A stretch of 64,000 nucleotides of DNA from Apiotrichum sp. Y4204 (GCA_025531455.1 JAMYHL010000047.1:1-64000), one strand, 5' to 3'. Counted from the stretch's first letter, positions 45,795 to 57,083 are shown. Program-made: numbers and translations. The notes: generated by a model from the sequence alone, not told the origin.

Positions 45795-46772
45795 ATGTCT
45801 CTTCCCGTCGCTGTTCCCAACCCCCCCACGGCCATCCCCGAGCCGTTCGAGTTCGACCCCGTCGCTGATGCCGTTGCCGCCGTCAAGAACGGCGAGTTCG
45901 TCGTCGTCATGGACGACGAGGACCGCGAGAACGAGGGAGACCTGATCTGTGCTGCGAGCCGGATCACTGAGGAGGGCATGGCGTGGTTTGTCCGTTGGAC
46001 CAGGTGAGTGAATCATGTCGGGCATGCCGGGAGTAGTCTGCTCTCCGGCTATGGATCATCGTTGATCGTGTCCTTGATCTGGAGATCTGGGTGCGATTTC
46101 AGCTGGATTACGTGGGCTGGACACCGTGACTCGCGAGTCGACAGCGTATCGCAACGTGCCCGCAGCCGTGCAAAGCAACCACCTCCTTCATAACACTAAC
46201 GCCTTCAGTGGTTACATCTGCATGCCTCTAACCCCCGAGCGTATGAAGGAGCTGAACCTCCCTCCTCTTCTCTCCGTCGGTGGCGCCAACGAGGATGTCA
46301 AGGGCACCGCATACCACTTGACGCTCGATGCCAACAGCTTGAAGCACCCCGTTTCGACCGGAATCAGCGCCCACGACCGGTCTCTCTGCGCGCGCCTCGC
46401 AGCAAGCGGAGCCGGTCCCGAGGAGTTCACCCGCCCTGGCCACGTTGTGCCTTTGAGGTATACCACGGGCGGCACGCGCAAGCGGTTTGGCCACACCGAG
46501 GCTGCTGTTGGTGAGTCTTGCTGCCGTCGGACTGGATAGAGGCACATCGTTTAGTAGGTCACCAACTGACTCTAGACCTCTGCTACCTCGCCGGAGAGCC
46601 GCCCGTCGGACTTCTGTGTGAGCTCGTGCACCCGACCTCGATCAAGGGCGACATGGCGCGCCGAGACGACTGCTGGCGCTTTGCGCGCGCGTGGGGCCTC
46701 AAGTGCATCTCGATCGCCGACCTGCGGAAATACGTCGAGGGACCGGAGGGCAAGCTCGTACCCGAGGCGTAA
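45795..46772 (+). CDS. RIB3: 3,4-Dihydroxy-2-butanone 4-phosphate synthase
   Basis: Converts ribulose 5-phosphate to formate and the four-carbon unit used in riboflavin synthesis; Mg-dependent, cytosolic. Three exons (45795-46003, 46209-46510, 46576-46772) give 235 residues against about 208 in yeast; the extra length is mostly N-terminal. The metal/substrate acidic motif [12 protein letters not shown] is at ~residues 39-50, followed by [20 protein letters not shown], the catalytic-loop segment [31 protein letters not shown] and the closing [19 protein letters not shown]. All splice phases fit. A single-domain enzyme without a GTP cyclohydrolase II half, as usual in fungi. Confidence 0.95.
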
Positions 46773-47522
46773 GGTGATTCAGACGGAGAGTTGGAGCGCA
46801 GACGAGGGAGGCGCAGCGAGGAAGGAGAGCAGACCTGGCTCGTGGAGGACACTGAAGGCTCGGGAGTCAGCACGCAGGACTGGGACTCGGACGCATAATT
46901 CCATTCAGGAGAAAAGGCACTGGGCAACGTAGTTGTGCATACATCTTGCGACATTCTAGTAGTTCTTGCATCCGCATGAATGCACTACTCTGATAGAAAG
47001 AAGCGGACAGCCTTGTCAATAGCATTGGTGTTGACGGCGTCAGCGTTGGTGTCGACGACAGGTACCGATACCACACACCGGCATGTGATCGGTAACAGCT
47101 GGCGACTCTGAACTTTTTGGCCGCTAATCCCGCCAAACCCGCCTCCTGAAATTCGGCAATGTCATTTCCGGCCCACCCCTCAGGCATCGTTATTGTTCTG
47201 CGTTGCCCGGAACTGCACGTTCCCTGCAAGTTGCACCACGCGGGGCTGGATTCTGGATATTGTGGATCGTGTTAAGTTGCCGCTTTATCTTCCCGGCGAG
47301 CGCCGGCGTGCTGCTCGGTATTCGGCCGCGATAGGCGAGCAGCGGCCGAATCCCCTTGGGATATCGCGGGGATGTCCGTCGAACTGGACATCACGGATCA
47401 AAGCTTTTGGAAGGAATGTGCACATGTTCTACCCATCTTGTACGAGGTGATATGATAGTGATGCCATGGTGTGCGATGATACAAACACTGCTCTAGCTCT
47501 ACGGTCCTCCAGTCCCACTTCC
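46773..47522. other. Convergent gap, 750 bp
   Basis: 3' flanks of RIB3 and SLU7. No gene recognised; nothing repeated apart from short GC-rich blocks near 47290-47370. Confidence 0.45.
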
Positions 47523-49391
47523 CTACTCGTCCTTGTAGTTTGCCATTGGGTCCTCGAACGCCTGCCGGCTGAGACGGTACGCCTCCATCTCCTCCTGCGT
47601 GACGTCCGTTTTGCTCTTTTTGGTGTGCTGCCATGCCTCCTCCTCGTCCATCTGCTTGCGCTTCTTCTCCGCGTCAAGCGCTTTGCGCAGCCGCGCTCGG
47701 TCCAGGTTCGGGTCCTCGTCGTCGTCGCGCGTTGCGAGGCGTGACCGCTCGTCCCGATCGTCCTCTTTGTCGTTGTCCTTGCCTGCCGCCTTCTTTGCGA
47801 GGTTCTCCCGATGTATCTCGGCAAGCGACTTGGGCGCCTCCTGTTCCGTGGCCAGGAGAGCCTCAGCGCTCGACCCAGCATTCGCCGTCTTGCCAGCCTC
47901 GCCGGTACAGTATGATCCAGAGACTGTTGTCAGTTAAGGCCAGTGGTGATAACTCACCGGTCGAGTGGCAGCAGGCATAACCCCACTGTCCAGAGTCCAT
48001 GCTGTACCACGAGCCCCAGACGGATGTGTGGTTGTTCGTGTACACGTCTTCGGCGTATTTTGACCGTGCCACGGCTTTCTGCATGCCCTTGACAATCTGG
48101 CCCGTCCGCGAGTACTCGACGTCTGCCATGTTAGAGCGTTTCTTACCAAGCTCAGTTAAAGTACTCACAGTGTTCGGTTTGGCCGCCCAGGAGCTCGTCC
48201 GGCATACGCTGCAGGTGCTCTTCGCCACCGTAACGGTCGAGGATGGACTGCTTGCTCGTATCCTTGAGGACCTCACGCTTTGCCTGGAACTCGCGGTGCA
48301 GGAGTTCACCTGCCGTGGGGTTCGTGTGCACGTTGACGTTGTGGCCGCGCTGGGCTGACTGCCACGCAAAGAGCTGTAGCCTCTGCATGTTGGTGGCTTC
48401 ACCGGTGTAGCGGGAAAAGTTGTCACCAGCATACTTCAGATCCTCCGGAGCGACGCCCTTCTCTGGCGCATCTCGCATCGAGCGCGTTTTGGGATCGTAG
48501 TACGCGGACTCGGGATCCAGGTTGATGAGATACTTGGCCGTGTCTTCACGAATACGCAGATTGCGGACCGTCATGCGCGACTTCGTGTCGACCTTCTGTT
48601 CGACCTGATCAGCCGCGTCGGCCGCGTGCTGGTCTTGCTCATCATCGTCATCATCCGAGCCGAACTCATCGTAGTCCTCCTGCTTGACCTTGGCCTTTGC
48701 TTTCGCGGTCTTCTCCTCGGCCGCTTGCTTGTCAAGTTCTTCCTCGCGGTACTTTTGCCGCATCGCCTCGGCTGCTTCATATTCCTCCACAACCTTCTTG
48801 TAGGTCGACGGATCGTATCCATTCCAGCGGTCGCGTTTAGCGTCAAAGTCTCGCGGCACAGTCTGGATCACCTCGTCGGGCGCAATGTCCTTGTTGGTGA
48901 ACTTTGCTCCCCGACGCCGTGGACGCTCCACACAGTCGCGCTTCTTGTGTGTCATCGAACCGCAGTTCTCGCATGCTCCCTTGCGGTATTTGGTCGCTGC
49001 TGGCCCTGCCGTTGCACCGCGGTCATACCAGTCGTTCATGTCCGACTTTTCCTGCGCTTTGGGCTGCTTCTGGTGCCCGAGACCTGGACCGTTGCCGACG
49101 TCGGCATACCATGGTGCCTTGGAGATGTAGTCTGCATGTCAGAAGAGGTTCTTGAGATGAACGCGGCCTGTTATGGGTTAGTTACTCACCTGGAACGTGA
49201 GGGTTGATAGGGTTGCCGTCGGCGTCAATCGCAGGCGCGGCCTTGCCGTCCTTGCGCGCGGCAGCAAGCTCTCGCTGGCGACGATACGACTCCTTCGAGA
49301 GCTTGTCTGAGGTCTCTGTGACGAGTTAGTGTGATTGCTAAACGAGTTGGAGGAGATTCATGCAGCACATACCAGCGGGGAGACGGAGCAT
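47523..49391 (-). CDS. SLU7: Pre-mRNA splicing factor SLU7
   Basis: Second-step splicing factor that helps select and dock the 3' splice site; nuclear. Five exons (49391-49373, 49315-49190, 49131-48169, 48122-47958, 47923-47523) give 557 residues, close to human SLU7 (586) and well above yeast (382). After a start MLRLPAG comes [39 protein letters not shown] and the CCHC zinc knuckle [15 protein letters not shown] with [11 protein letters not shown]. Then [17 protein letters not shown], an acidic stretch ([14 protein letters not shown]), [16 protein letters not shown] and [13 protein letters not shown]. The region [20 protein letters not shown] and [19 protein letters not shown] is the conserved core. 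The last exon is rich in charged Lys/Arg/Glu. The first exon holds only 19 coding bases. The gene is divergent to BBP. Confidence 0.96.
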
Positions 49392-49969
49392 TGTGGATAA
49401 AGGACCAAGTGGTCACGAGGAATTGATGAAGATGTAGATGTAGTTTGATGCTAATGATGCTGATGCACAAGGTAGTGTGTAGAGTGTGTTGTTGCAGTCG
49501 AGTCTCGAGTTCTCGAGATTGGAATGCCAGGTTCTGCTAGCAGGGGCAGCAGAGCACAGAGAGAGGTGTGTGTGTGTGTGGGGTGCAGTCGCCACCCAAT
49601 CTTGTTTTGGGATAAATTCAGATAAATTGACACCCCCAAAATAATCGTCCCTTCCCCTTCTTTCCCATCCCCTCCCCCACTCTCTCTCCAGATCCGTCTC
49701 TCTCTTGTACTCTTGTTCGGCTTGCTCATCAACGCGACACACCACTCTTCTTGTCGTCCATCCATCCATCTCCATCCATCTCTATCCATTTCTATCCATC
49801 CACCAACCCACCTCTATAACCCTCTAACCAATACATTCTCCCCTTCAACGCCCCTAAACGTACATTGAAAAAGGAGAACATTAGCGAGCACGACGAGTGA
49901 AAACGCGAAGCACAGGCAAGCAGAAAAAAAACCCATCAACAACTCCACTTTCGAGATACACTCTCCAGC
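49392..49969. other. Shared promoter of SLU7 and BBP/SF1
   Basis: A 578-bp divergent intergenic region. It contains a (TG)n run near 49567-49580, a CT-rich stretch near 49670-49700 and CCAT(C) repeats near 49760-49802 (CCATCCATCCATC...). No TATA box was recognised. Confidence 0.6.
49758..49803 (+). repeat. CCATCTCTATCCATC-type tetranucleotide repeat
   Basis: About ten CCAT(C/T) units in the BBP leader region, starting with CCATCCATCCATC. Confidence 0.6.
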
Positions 49970-51733
49970 ATGTGGCGTCCAGCGACCCGCAACCTGACCG
50001 GCACCAACGACGTGAGTATCTCTCCTCCCAACACTGTTCCGCATCCTTCTTGCATTGTCCGTTCAATGCTGACAGACCAGGTGCCTCTCGCCAACAAGCG
50101 GCGATTTGGCGTCGCCGAGGAAGCGCCAGCGCCCGGTGCTCCCACCCCCGCATACGGCAAGCCGCCGTCTGACATCCAGTTCTTCAATGGCCGCATTGAC
50201 CGTGACCGCGAGCGTGACCGTGGAGACGACAGGCGCGGTGGCGACAGGGACTTCCGCGATGACAGGCGCGACGACAGGCGGGATGACCGCCGCGACGACC
50301 GCGGCTTTGACCGCGACAGGCACGGCCGGGACTACCGCGACGACCGCCGCGATGACCGGAGGGACGACCGTCGCGACCGTGGCCGTGACCCGCGCGATGG
50401 TGGCCGCAGCAGGTGGGACGACGACCGCACGCGTGGTCGTGAGCCTGCTCCTGGTGATGGTGAGTCACAGGCGATGTGGGCACGTGGCGCCAAGCGGCCT
50501 GCATTGAAGAGCTATTCAAATACAGAAACTGACTTTGCAGACGGACCCCGCAAGCGTCGGTCCCGTTGGGGTGATGCTAACGAGCGCGCCGATGTGTCGG
50601 GTCTTCCCGTGAACATTATGGGCAAGGTGTCGACCACCGAGCTTGACAGCTATGCCATCCACGTTCGTCTTGAGGAGATCGCTAAGAAGCTGCGCACTGG
50701 CGACGTTGTTCCGCCCGACGGAATGCGCTCTCCCTCTCCTCCACCCAAGTTCGACGCGTACGGCCGCCGGAGCAACACTCGCGAGGTGCGGTATCGTGAA
50801 AAGCTTGAGGACGAGCGCAAGCGTCTTGTGGACCGCGCCATGAAGAACGACCCCAACTTCCGCCCGCCCGCCGAGATGATGCAGCGCCGCAACGGCCGCC
50901 CGATGGACAAGGTCTACATTCCAGTACACGAGTTCCCCGAGATCAACTTCTTCGGTCTTCTCGTCGGTCCCCGTGGTAACTCGCTTAAGCGCATGGAGCG
51001 TGAGACGGGTGCCAAGATTTCGATTCGTGGAAAGGGCAGTGTCAAGGACGGCAAGGGTCGCCCGGACCAGTTTTCTAACGACGAGGATGATGAGCTGCAC
51101 TGTGTGGTAACTGCCGACGACGAGCACAAGGTGCGCTCTTGTGTGGCCCTCATCAACAAGGTCATTGAGACCGCCGCCTCCACCCCTGAAGGCGAGAACG
51201 ACCACAAGCGCAACCAGCTGCGTGAGCTTGCTTCGTTGAACGGTACGCTCCGTGACGACGAGAACCAGCTCTGCCAGAACTGTGGCGAGAAGGGTCACCG
51301 GCGATGGGAGTGCCCGCAGCAGCGTACCTACTCTGCGAATGTCATCTGTCGTCTCTGTGGCGGTGCCGGTCACATGGCACGCGACTGCCGCGGCCGTGGC
51401 GACCCCAGCCTGTCGCAGAACAATGCCCCCAACAACGACCAGTTCGACAGCGAATACTCGGCGCTCATGGCCGAGCTCGGCGAGACGGGTGCGACAACCG
51501 ACGCGTCCCGGCCAGCCGCCCAACAGGAGCAGCGCATCCCCCCATGGCGCATGCCCGAGAACTGGCAGGGTGGCCGCCGAGAGGACCGTGGCGGCGGTGG
51601 CTACGGTGGCGGCTACGGTGGTGGAGGTGGTGGTGGCTACGGCGGCGGCGGTGGTTACGGCGGTGGCGACGGCGGCTACCAGCAGCAGCAGTACGGTGGC
51701 GACCAGTATGGCGGGTACGTCGCAGCTTACTAA
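49970..51733 (+). CDS. MSL5: Branchpoint-binding protein BBP/SF1
   Basis: Binds the intron branch-point sequence and, with U2AF, defines the 3' splice site early in spliceosome assembly. The frame is open from 49970 to 51733. Two likely introns lie inside it (50012-50080 and 50460-50540), which would give 537 residues. An N-terminal region rich in DR/RD dipeptides (DRDRERDRGDDRRGG; many DDRR units) is followed by the SF1 helix-hairpin core (PRKRRSRWGDANE), the KH-QUA2 RNA-binding domain from about residue 264 (KVYIPVHEFPEINFFGLLVG; PRGNSLKRMERETGAKISIR) and two CCHC zinc knuckles (CQNCGEKGHRRWEC, CRLCGGAGHMARDC). The tail is Gly/Tyr-rich (GGYGGGYGG repeats). The DR-rich N-terminus is unusual next to yeast BBP; it resembles the RS/RD regions of splicing factors. 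SLU7 is divergent from the same promoter region. Confidence 0.95.
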   Translation: MWRPATRNLTGTNDVSISPPNTVPHPSCIVRSMLTDQVPLANKRRFGVAEEAPAPGAPTPAYGKPPSDIQFFNGRIDRDRERDRGDDRRGGDRDFRDDRRDDRRDDRRDDRGFDRDRHGRDYRDDRRDDRRDDRRDRGRDPRDGGRSRWDDDRTRGREPAPGDGESQAMWARGAKRPALKSYSNTETDFADGPRKRRSRWGDANERADVSGLPVNIMGKVSTTELDSYAIHVRLEEIAKKLRTGDVVPPDGMRSPSPPPKFDAYGRRSNTREVRYREKLEDERKRLVDRAMKNDPNFRPPAEMMQRRNGRPMDKVYIPVHEFPEINFFGLLVGPRGNSLKRMERETGAKISIRGKGSVKDGKGRPDQFSNDEDDELHCVVTADDEHKVRSCVALINKVIETAASTPEGENDHKRNQLRELASLNGTLRDDENQLCQNCGEKGHRRWECPQQRTYSANVICRLCGGAGHMARDCRGRGDPSLSQNNAPNNDQFDSEYSALMAELGETGATTDASRPAAQQEQRIPPWRMPENWQGGRREDRGGGGYGGGYGGGGGGGYGGGGGYGGGDGGYQQQQYGGDQYGGYVAAY

Positions 51734-52518
51734 GCGAACCGCTTCGAATCTCGATCACGACGCCTCTGGAGATCAACTCCGAAGGCCTCTTGCAATCAAC
51801 CCCGAGAGTACATTTACACTCTCACAAACCCTCCCTCCGACCTCTCCCCTCTCCGGCCGATCCATTCCGAGTCTCTTCCGAGTCCGTGAATTTGCTGAGA
51901 CTGCGCAGCTACTACGCACAATAGTAGCGCCACTATCTTAACCTCAAACTAAAAGCCCCAAACACAACCAACAACACCCATGGCACGCGGTCCTGCCTTG
52001 TTATAACAGACAGATGATGATGTGATCAGAGTGGCAATGCTAAGCAGATAGATGAACAGGAACAGACATAGAAACAGAAACAGAAACAGACACAGGGAAC
52101 AGGGATAGAGACAGGCGAGTCAAGCCGTACATGAACAGGCATAGGGAACGTCTCGACACCGAGAAGAGCTCCCCAAGGTAGGTGCGGAGGTAAGCTGCTA
52201 TTGGCCTGAGCACGAATCTGACCGTGTGGTGGTTGAGAAGGGAGGGCACCGGATCTGTTCACTCGATCTGTGTGGCGAACTAGGTCATTGTCTCTACAGC
52301 CCGTTGCCATGGTATCCACATTGATGCACAGAAGCAATGCTACCATGGTGTAACCGTTTGACTGTTGAGCAGATGAGGATCTGATCGGTGCAGCTCGGGC
52401 CATCCTCCCTCATTGCACCACATTTCCCCTGCTCTCTCTCAGCTCCGTTTGCCGCGTTCATACACGATATCATCTCTTCTCTATATCCTAGCCAAGCAGT
52501 TGTACGGTGCACGCCGCC
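51734..52518. other. Convergent gap with GAAACA repeat
   Basis: 3' flanks of BBP and YVH1. No gene. A (GAAACA)n-like tract lies at about 52050-52110. Confidence 0.45.
52050..52110 (+). repeat. (GAAACA/GAACAG)n microsatellite-like tract
   Basis: Repeated GAACAGGAACAGACATAGAAACAGAAACAGAAACAGACACAGGG pattern, imperfect six-base units. Confidence 0.65.
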
Positions 52519-54530
52519 TCAGAACCCAACCTCTTCCACACGATTCCTCGCGAGGCAGAACCCCTACATGTCAGTCTACACATCAAGCGGCCAGGCGGTC
52601 CACAACTCACAGGCGTGACCCATTCGCGGCAGCCGCACTGCACACCCGCCCAGTCGTAGTTTCCAATCTTGGCCTTGCACTTTTCGTTTGGGCAGAAGAG
52701 CTTGCCCGCGACCTGGTCGCCGAGCATGGGCTCCATCCACGTGAGCGGCTCGACAAAGTATCCGCTGCACTTGGGATTGGCGATCATGCTGCCTCCGCCG
52801 CTTGACGGGCGGCGCGATGTTGCGGGCGAGCTGTTCTCGGATGACGGGTAGCCCGAGGCGGCGCGCAGGGCTGCGAGCTGCGGGGGCAGGCGGGCGGCCA
52901 GTGCGTCAGCGTCGAGAATTTGTCGTCCGCCAGAGGCGGAAGAGTGCGGGCCGGGCGTGTTGGGTGCGCCCGAGTCCTGCCTGCTCATTGCGAGTCCTTC
53001 GAACGCGCCACCTGCTGCCGATCCCCGTCGGCTGCGCCCCGGAAGACCGGTGAGGGGGTTTATGACGTCCGAAACGCTGGTTGCGCGCGGGCGTGCCGGA
53101 GTGTCTTCGGTGACGAGCGCAGAGTCCTCGTTGGAGGTAAGAGGCGCAAGCGGGGCGGGGAGTGCAAAGTTGCTGGGCGTGCGCGGGCGGGATGCAGGCG
53201 CCTGGTCGAGAATGTGGTCCATCATGTGCTCACGCGTCGCGAGGTGTCGCCGGCACATCTTGCAGCGGATCTTGCGGGATGGCGCGGCGCCGGCCGGCGT
53301 CGAGGGCGCACTCGCGGGATACCGCGCCATGTGCTCTGTACTGGCAACGGCTCCCTGATCTGGGCGTGCGGGCATCGGCATCGTGAGGGGGAGTGGAGTA
53401 AAGAGGGAAGGGGTTGGAAGGGGTGTGTGTGAGGAGAGTGCAATGCGGTGTTGTGGGTTGAATGATACAAATGGTGGTGAAATTCGTCAGCTCAGCTCTG
53501 CAAAGTGGAGGGCCAAAGTCAACGCGGAGCCGGGGCCCTGGGTCACGGACCCGGGCCTGGCCTGAAGGCGTCGTTCCAGACTGGGACTCACTCATGACGC
53601 TGTCGGCCGTGCGGTCGAGGTACCAGCGGCGGGTGCTGCGGTCTTTGAGGGTTACGCGCCCGCCGGCAGCATAGTATAGGGAAAGCTGGTGCCAGAACGT
53701 CTCGGAGGGGTCGACGACGGAACGGCGCTCGCGCAGGAAGCTCACCGCCTCGACGGGGTCGAAATCCAGCTCGCGCATCAGGAATGCCGAGACGACAGTC
53801 GCACTCCGGCTCATGCCGGCTTGACAGTGCACGAGGACGGCTCCGGGATTCGGAGCCGGGGCGTCCGCTGGAATGTCGTCTGTCGCGGCGGTGTTGGGAG
53901 CTGCGGCATCGTCGCCATTCCCTTCACCGCTTTTTACTTCCTGCTCGTCGCCGGCTCGGAGGCGCAGTGCCTCCTTGATCCAGGCCGTGGTTCCGGGCAG
54001 ATGAGTGAGGATGTCCGTCTCTTCGGCATCATCAATCTCGAGCGTGTACACGGCGACCTCGGAGGGAAAGTTGATACGCGGGCGGAGAAGGGAGACGACG
54101 TTGGTCTGCGAGTCAGTGCCCATCGCATTGACCGCTACTGGTATCTGTCTCAACTCACGATGCCCCGCTCTCGGAGACCCTCAGCGTCCATAGCAGAGAC
54201 GAGGTCGCCGATCCAGAGCCCGTCAACGACCTCCTGTAGGTGCGTGATCGGTGCACGCGCGTCTCCCTCTTCCTCTTCCTCGTCGTAGTACTCGTCCTCG
54301 TACTGGTTCTGAAACTCGGCCTCTTCAGGATCATCCTCCCATGCCCACTGCTGTCGCCGCGCGACAACGGCGGGCACGGCGCCAGTCTGCGCGATCTCGG
54401 CGAGGCGGTCGGCCGCGGCGGACACGGAGCCCGTCGCAGCCACCTGCCGCTGCATATCCTCCACAGCGGCTGAGTCGGGCTTGGCAGCGTCGGCGGGCGC
54501 GGCGCTGGAATCAGGATCTGGGAGTGGCAT
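52519..54530 (-). CDS. YVH1: Dual-specificity phosphatase YVH1 with C-terminal zinc domain
   Basis: Dual-specificity phosphatase that also helps mature 60S ribosomes by releasing Mrt4; that second role depends on the zinc domain, not on catalysis. Four exons (54530-54159, 54105-53592, 53359-52611, 52563-52519) give 559 residues. After a ~95-residue acidic N-terminus (YEDEYYDEEEEEGD) the phosphatase domain begins at ITHLQEVVDGLWIGDL; the catalytic loop VHCQAGMSRSATVVSAFLM has its Cys at about residue 216. The general-acid loop is interrupted by a low-complexity insert (GEGNGDDAAAPNTAATDD). The zinc region begins with CKMCRRHLATREHMMDH (~327), and after a ~180-residue Ser/Pro/Arg linker continues with FCPNEKCKAKIGNYDWAGVQ and CGCREWVTPGF. 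Yeast Yvh1 is 364 residues, so the length comes from the N-terminus, the insert and the linker. Confidence 0.94.
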
Positions 54531-55146
54531 TGAGCCGAATGGGTGGTGGTGTATAGGTAATAGAGATGGTGATGGAGAGAATGAATGTATGTGTTTAATG
54601 TCAATGGTTAGCCGACCCGGTGCGATGACGATAGTTTATGAACCTGACGGGATGGGTGGGGCCAGACGTGTTACATGTCGCAGAATCGACTACACCAGCA
54701 ACGTCTATGATGCATTGCCCAGGATGATGCACAGGGTTGATTTATGCAATGATGCATATGGGGTGCACCCCAAGCTGAGGTGCGAACACATTGGACAAGG
54801 ATGCAAGAACGCATCGCAAGCACGTCACCTCCAATGTACTCGAAGCTAGCAACTGGCTGGTCACGATCAACTGCGCAAACTGGATTCACGAAAGCACGAT
54901 AATATCGACGACAGCATCTCCGCAGACTACACTTTCGTCTCCGCGCCGTTCCACACCTCAACCGACCTGACTGAACTTGTACTCTCACATCAGCACCGCA
55001 GCTCGCACCATCCAACGGCCGATTCTTCCGTCTTCCGTCTTCCGTCTTCCGTCCTGACATCCAGACCACACCAATGTCCAGCCGTGTTTCCTCTCATCCG
55101 TGATATGTTATTTCATTCACCACCCCTGATCTACTCTTCGGATCGT
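54531..55146. other. Gap between YVH1 and OSCP
   Basis: Upstream region of YVH1 and 3' flank of OSCP, which face the same way. No gene recognised. A short triple repeat CTTCCGTCTTCCGTCTTCCGTC lies near 55027-55050. Confidence 0.45.
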
Positions 55147-56466
55147 CTAGACGCCCTCTGTTATGGTCAGCGTCGGTCACAGCGGCATAGGAATTCAGAG
55201 AGCGCAGCTGCGACTGCCCGTCCTCCGCTCGGCACTCACGGGCAAGAGCAGCGTTGTAGCGGTTGACCTTGGAGGCGGCGGTAAGGTCAATGGTCTTGTC
55301 TCCGAAGTCGACAAGGAGGCCGCCAAGAACCGAGGGCTGAACACGGTTGGTGAACTTGAGGGTCTTGCCCTCAGCAACCGAGGTGCCGCGGAGAGCCTTC
55401 TCGAGACGGGTCATGGTCTTCTGGTCAAGGGGCTCGGCCGAGGTGACGACAACCTCGAGCTCGCCGCGGTAAGCGGACATGAGCGAGTTGAAGTCGGCGA
55501 AGACCTTGGGGGCCTGGGCGAGACGGCCGTTCTCGGAGAGGACCTGGAGGAGGTTGGTGAGGAGAGGCGACGAGTTCGAGGGGACAACCTTGGAAAGGGC
55601 GGCCTGGCGCTCGGGAGCCGAGAGGGTGGGGTTCTCTGGAAGATGATTCAACAAACCGGGAGATCAAACGCGGCGCCAGAGCGGGCAGTTGAGAAGAAAC
55701 AAGGAACAAGTGAAAGACGCGACAGCCAACATGGTCGATAAAGATTGCGCGTCAGCAACGTTCGACCGTTTCATCTCGGCTAACTCACGGATGAGGGCCT
55801 GCACCTTGCTGTCCGTCTTGATGGTCTTGTCGAAGGCCTCGATGTCGCCAGCGAGCTGCTCAAGAGCCTTCTTGGACTCCTTGAGGGCAGCAATGTACGC
55901 CGAGGTGGCGTAGGTGCCGGTGAGCGAGTTGAGCTGGAGGGGCGCCTGCGAAGTTAGTCACTGCGACAATGGGCACGGCAATGGGTACGACGTCGAGAGT
56001 GATTGCTGACAGAGGCATGAGGCCAAGATGGCGAGGAGGGCAGAAGCGAGTGACTAGCGGCCAGTCCCCAGCAGTGATGGACCAAGGCCAAAGGCGCGCG
56101 CGCAAAAGAGGTGGACGAAAGACCGCGTCATATCTGATGGCTCTTGCTGAACCAACATAACAACGGCGTCGAGCGTCGCCTGTTCCGTCGCGCGCGCATG
56201 CACTTCGCTCTCCCTCATGCCCAGATGACATCTGCCCTGCGCCTCACTGCCCCAACCCAACAAGTTTCTCTCTCCCAGCGCTCCATCCTCCCAACGATGA
56301 CGAGACATCTTCTCGGATCATTTCTTCGGGGACGCGATTTTGCGAGCGATGGGGCGGGCGCTGGGCGGGGAGGGGAGTTGTCGATGTGGGGGAGTACGAG
56401 ACACACCTTGACGGACGAGGCGGTGGCGTAGCCGCGGCGAGCGATCTGGCGAGCGATGGAGGCCAT
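55147..56466 (-). CDS. ATP5: ATP synthase subunit OSCP (mitochondrial, subunit 5)
   Basis: Stalk subunit linking F1 to the peripheral arm of mitochondrial ATP synthase. Four exons (56466-56407, 55945-55789, 55635-55240, 55157-55147) give 207 residues, against 212 in yeast. The first exon codes a mitochondrial presequence (MASIARQIARRGYATAS), with no acidic residues and several Arg. The mature protein reads LNSLTGTYATSAYIAALKES, KALEQLAGDIEAFDKTI, LLTNLLQVLSENGRLAQ and VVVTSAEPLDQKTMTRLEKAL, with VLGGLLVDFGDKTIDLTAAS near the end, all typical of OSCP. The last exon supplies only AQGV and the stop after a GTGAGT donor. Intron 1 (461 bp) is long for this window. The gene is divergent from HAP2. 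Confidence 0.94.
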
Positions 56467-56637
56467 TTTAAACGGAGTGGTGAGGGGGTGTGTGTTGGGG
56501 AGGAGGACGACGAGGTTAGTGGTAGTGTTGAAGGACTGGGAGGTGGTGGGGAGCAGCGACCCGCCAGGCTGCGAGCAGGCAGGGCAGCCGAGGAGGGACC
56601 TGTATCCATTCTCCGTCCCACCCAGGAGGGATCCGCC

Positions 56638-56671
56638 AGCCAGTCAGTCTGCCAGTCTGCCAGTCTGCCAG
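56638..56671 (+). repeat. CCAGTCTG tandem repeat
   Basis: Four imperfect units of the 8-mer (CCAGTCAG, TCTGCCAG, TCTGCCAG, TCTGCCAG). Confidence 0.65.
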
Positions 56672-57083
56672 CCGCAGCCAACCAGCTACAGCCAACCAGC
56701 CGAGCAAGCCAACGGGCTCACGGGTTCAGTGTGCCTCTCACCCCCCCTCACCCCCCAGTGTCCAGTGCCCATTCAACCTCACACGGGGCTTCTCGGAGTA
56801 CCGAGGAGACCAGCCAGGCAGGAAGGCGGAGGGCGGCGATACACGGAAATCGGACCAAGTGGCACTTTCCAGATGATAGCCATGCATAGCTCGCGTTCTT
56901 TTACATAATGCCGACCTTCAAACGGGCCACATGAAAGCCACGCAAGGTTGAGGCCCCTTTAAATGATGTGTTTTTATGAGCTGTGCTTCTTTCCGTTATC
57001 AAAGCAAACTCCGGAAATGATCGGACGAAGGTGTCCGGTGGGTGAGAGTTTGCCCTGCGGACCTGGCGTCCGTACCTTATAGT

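Noticed and set aside
50516..51523. 335-codon minus-strand open frame
   Set aside because: Antisense to the KH and zinc-knuckle region of BBP.
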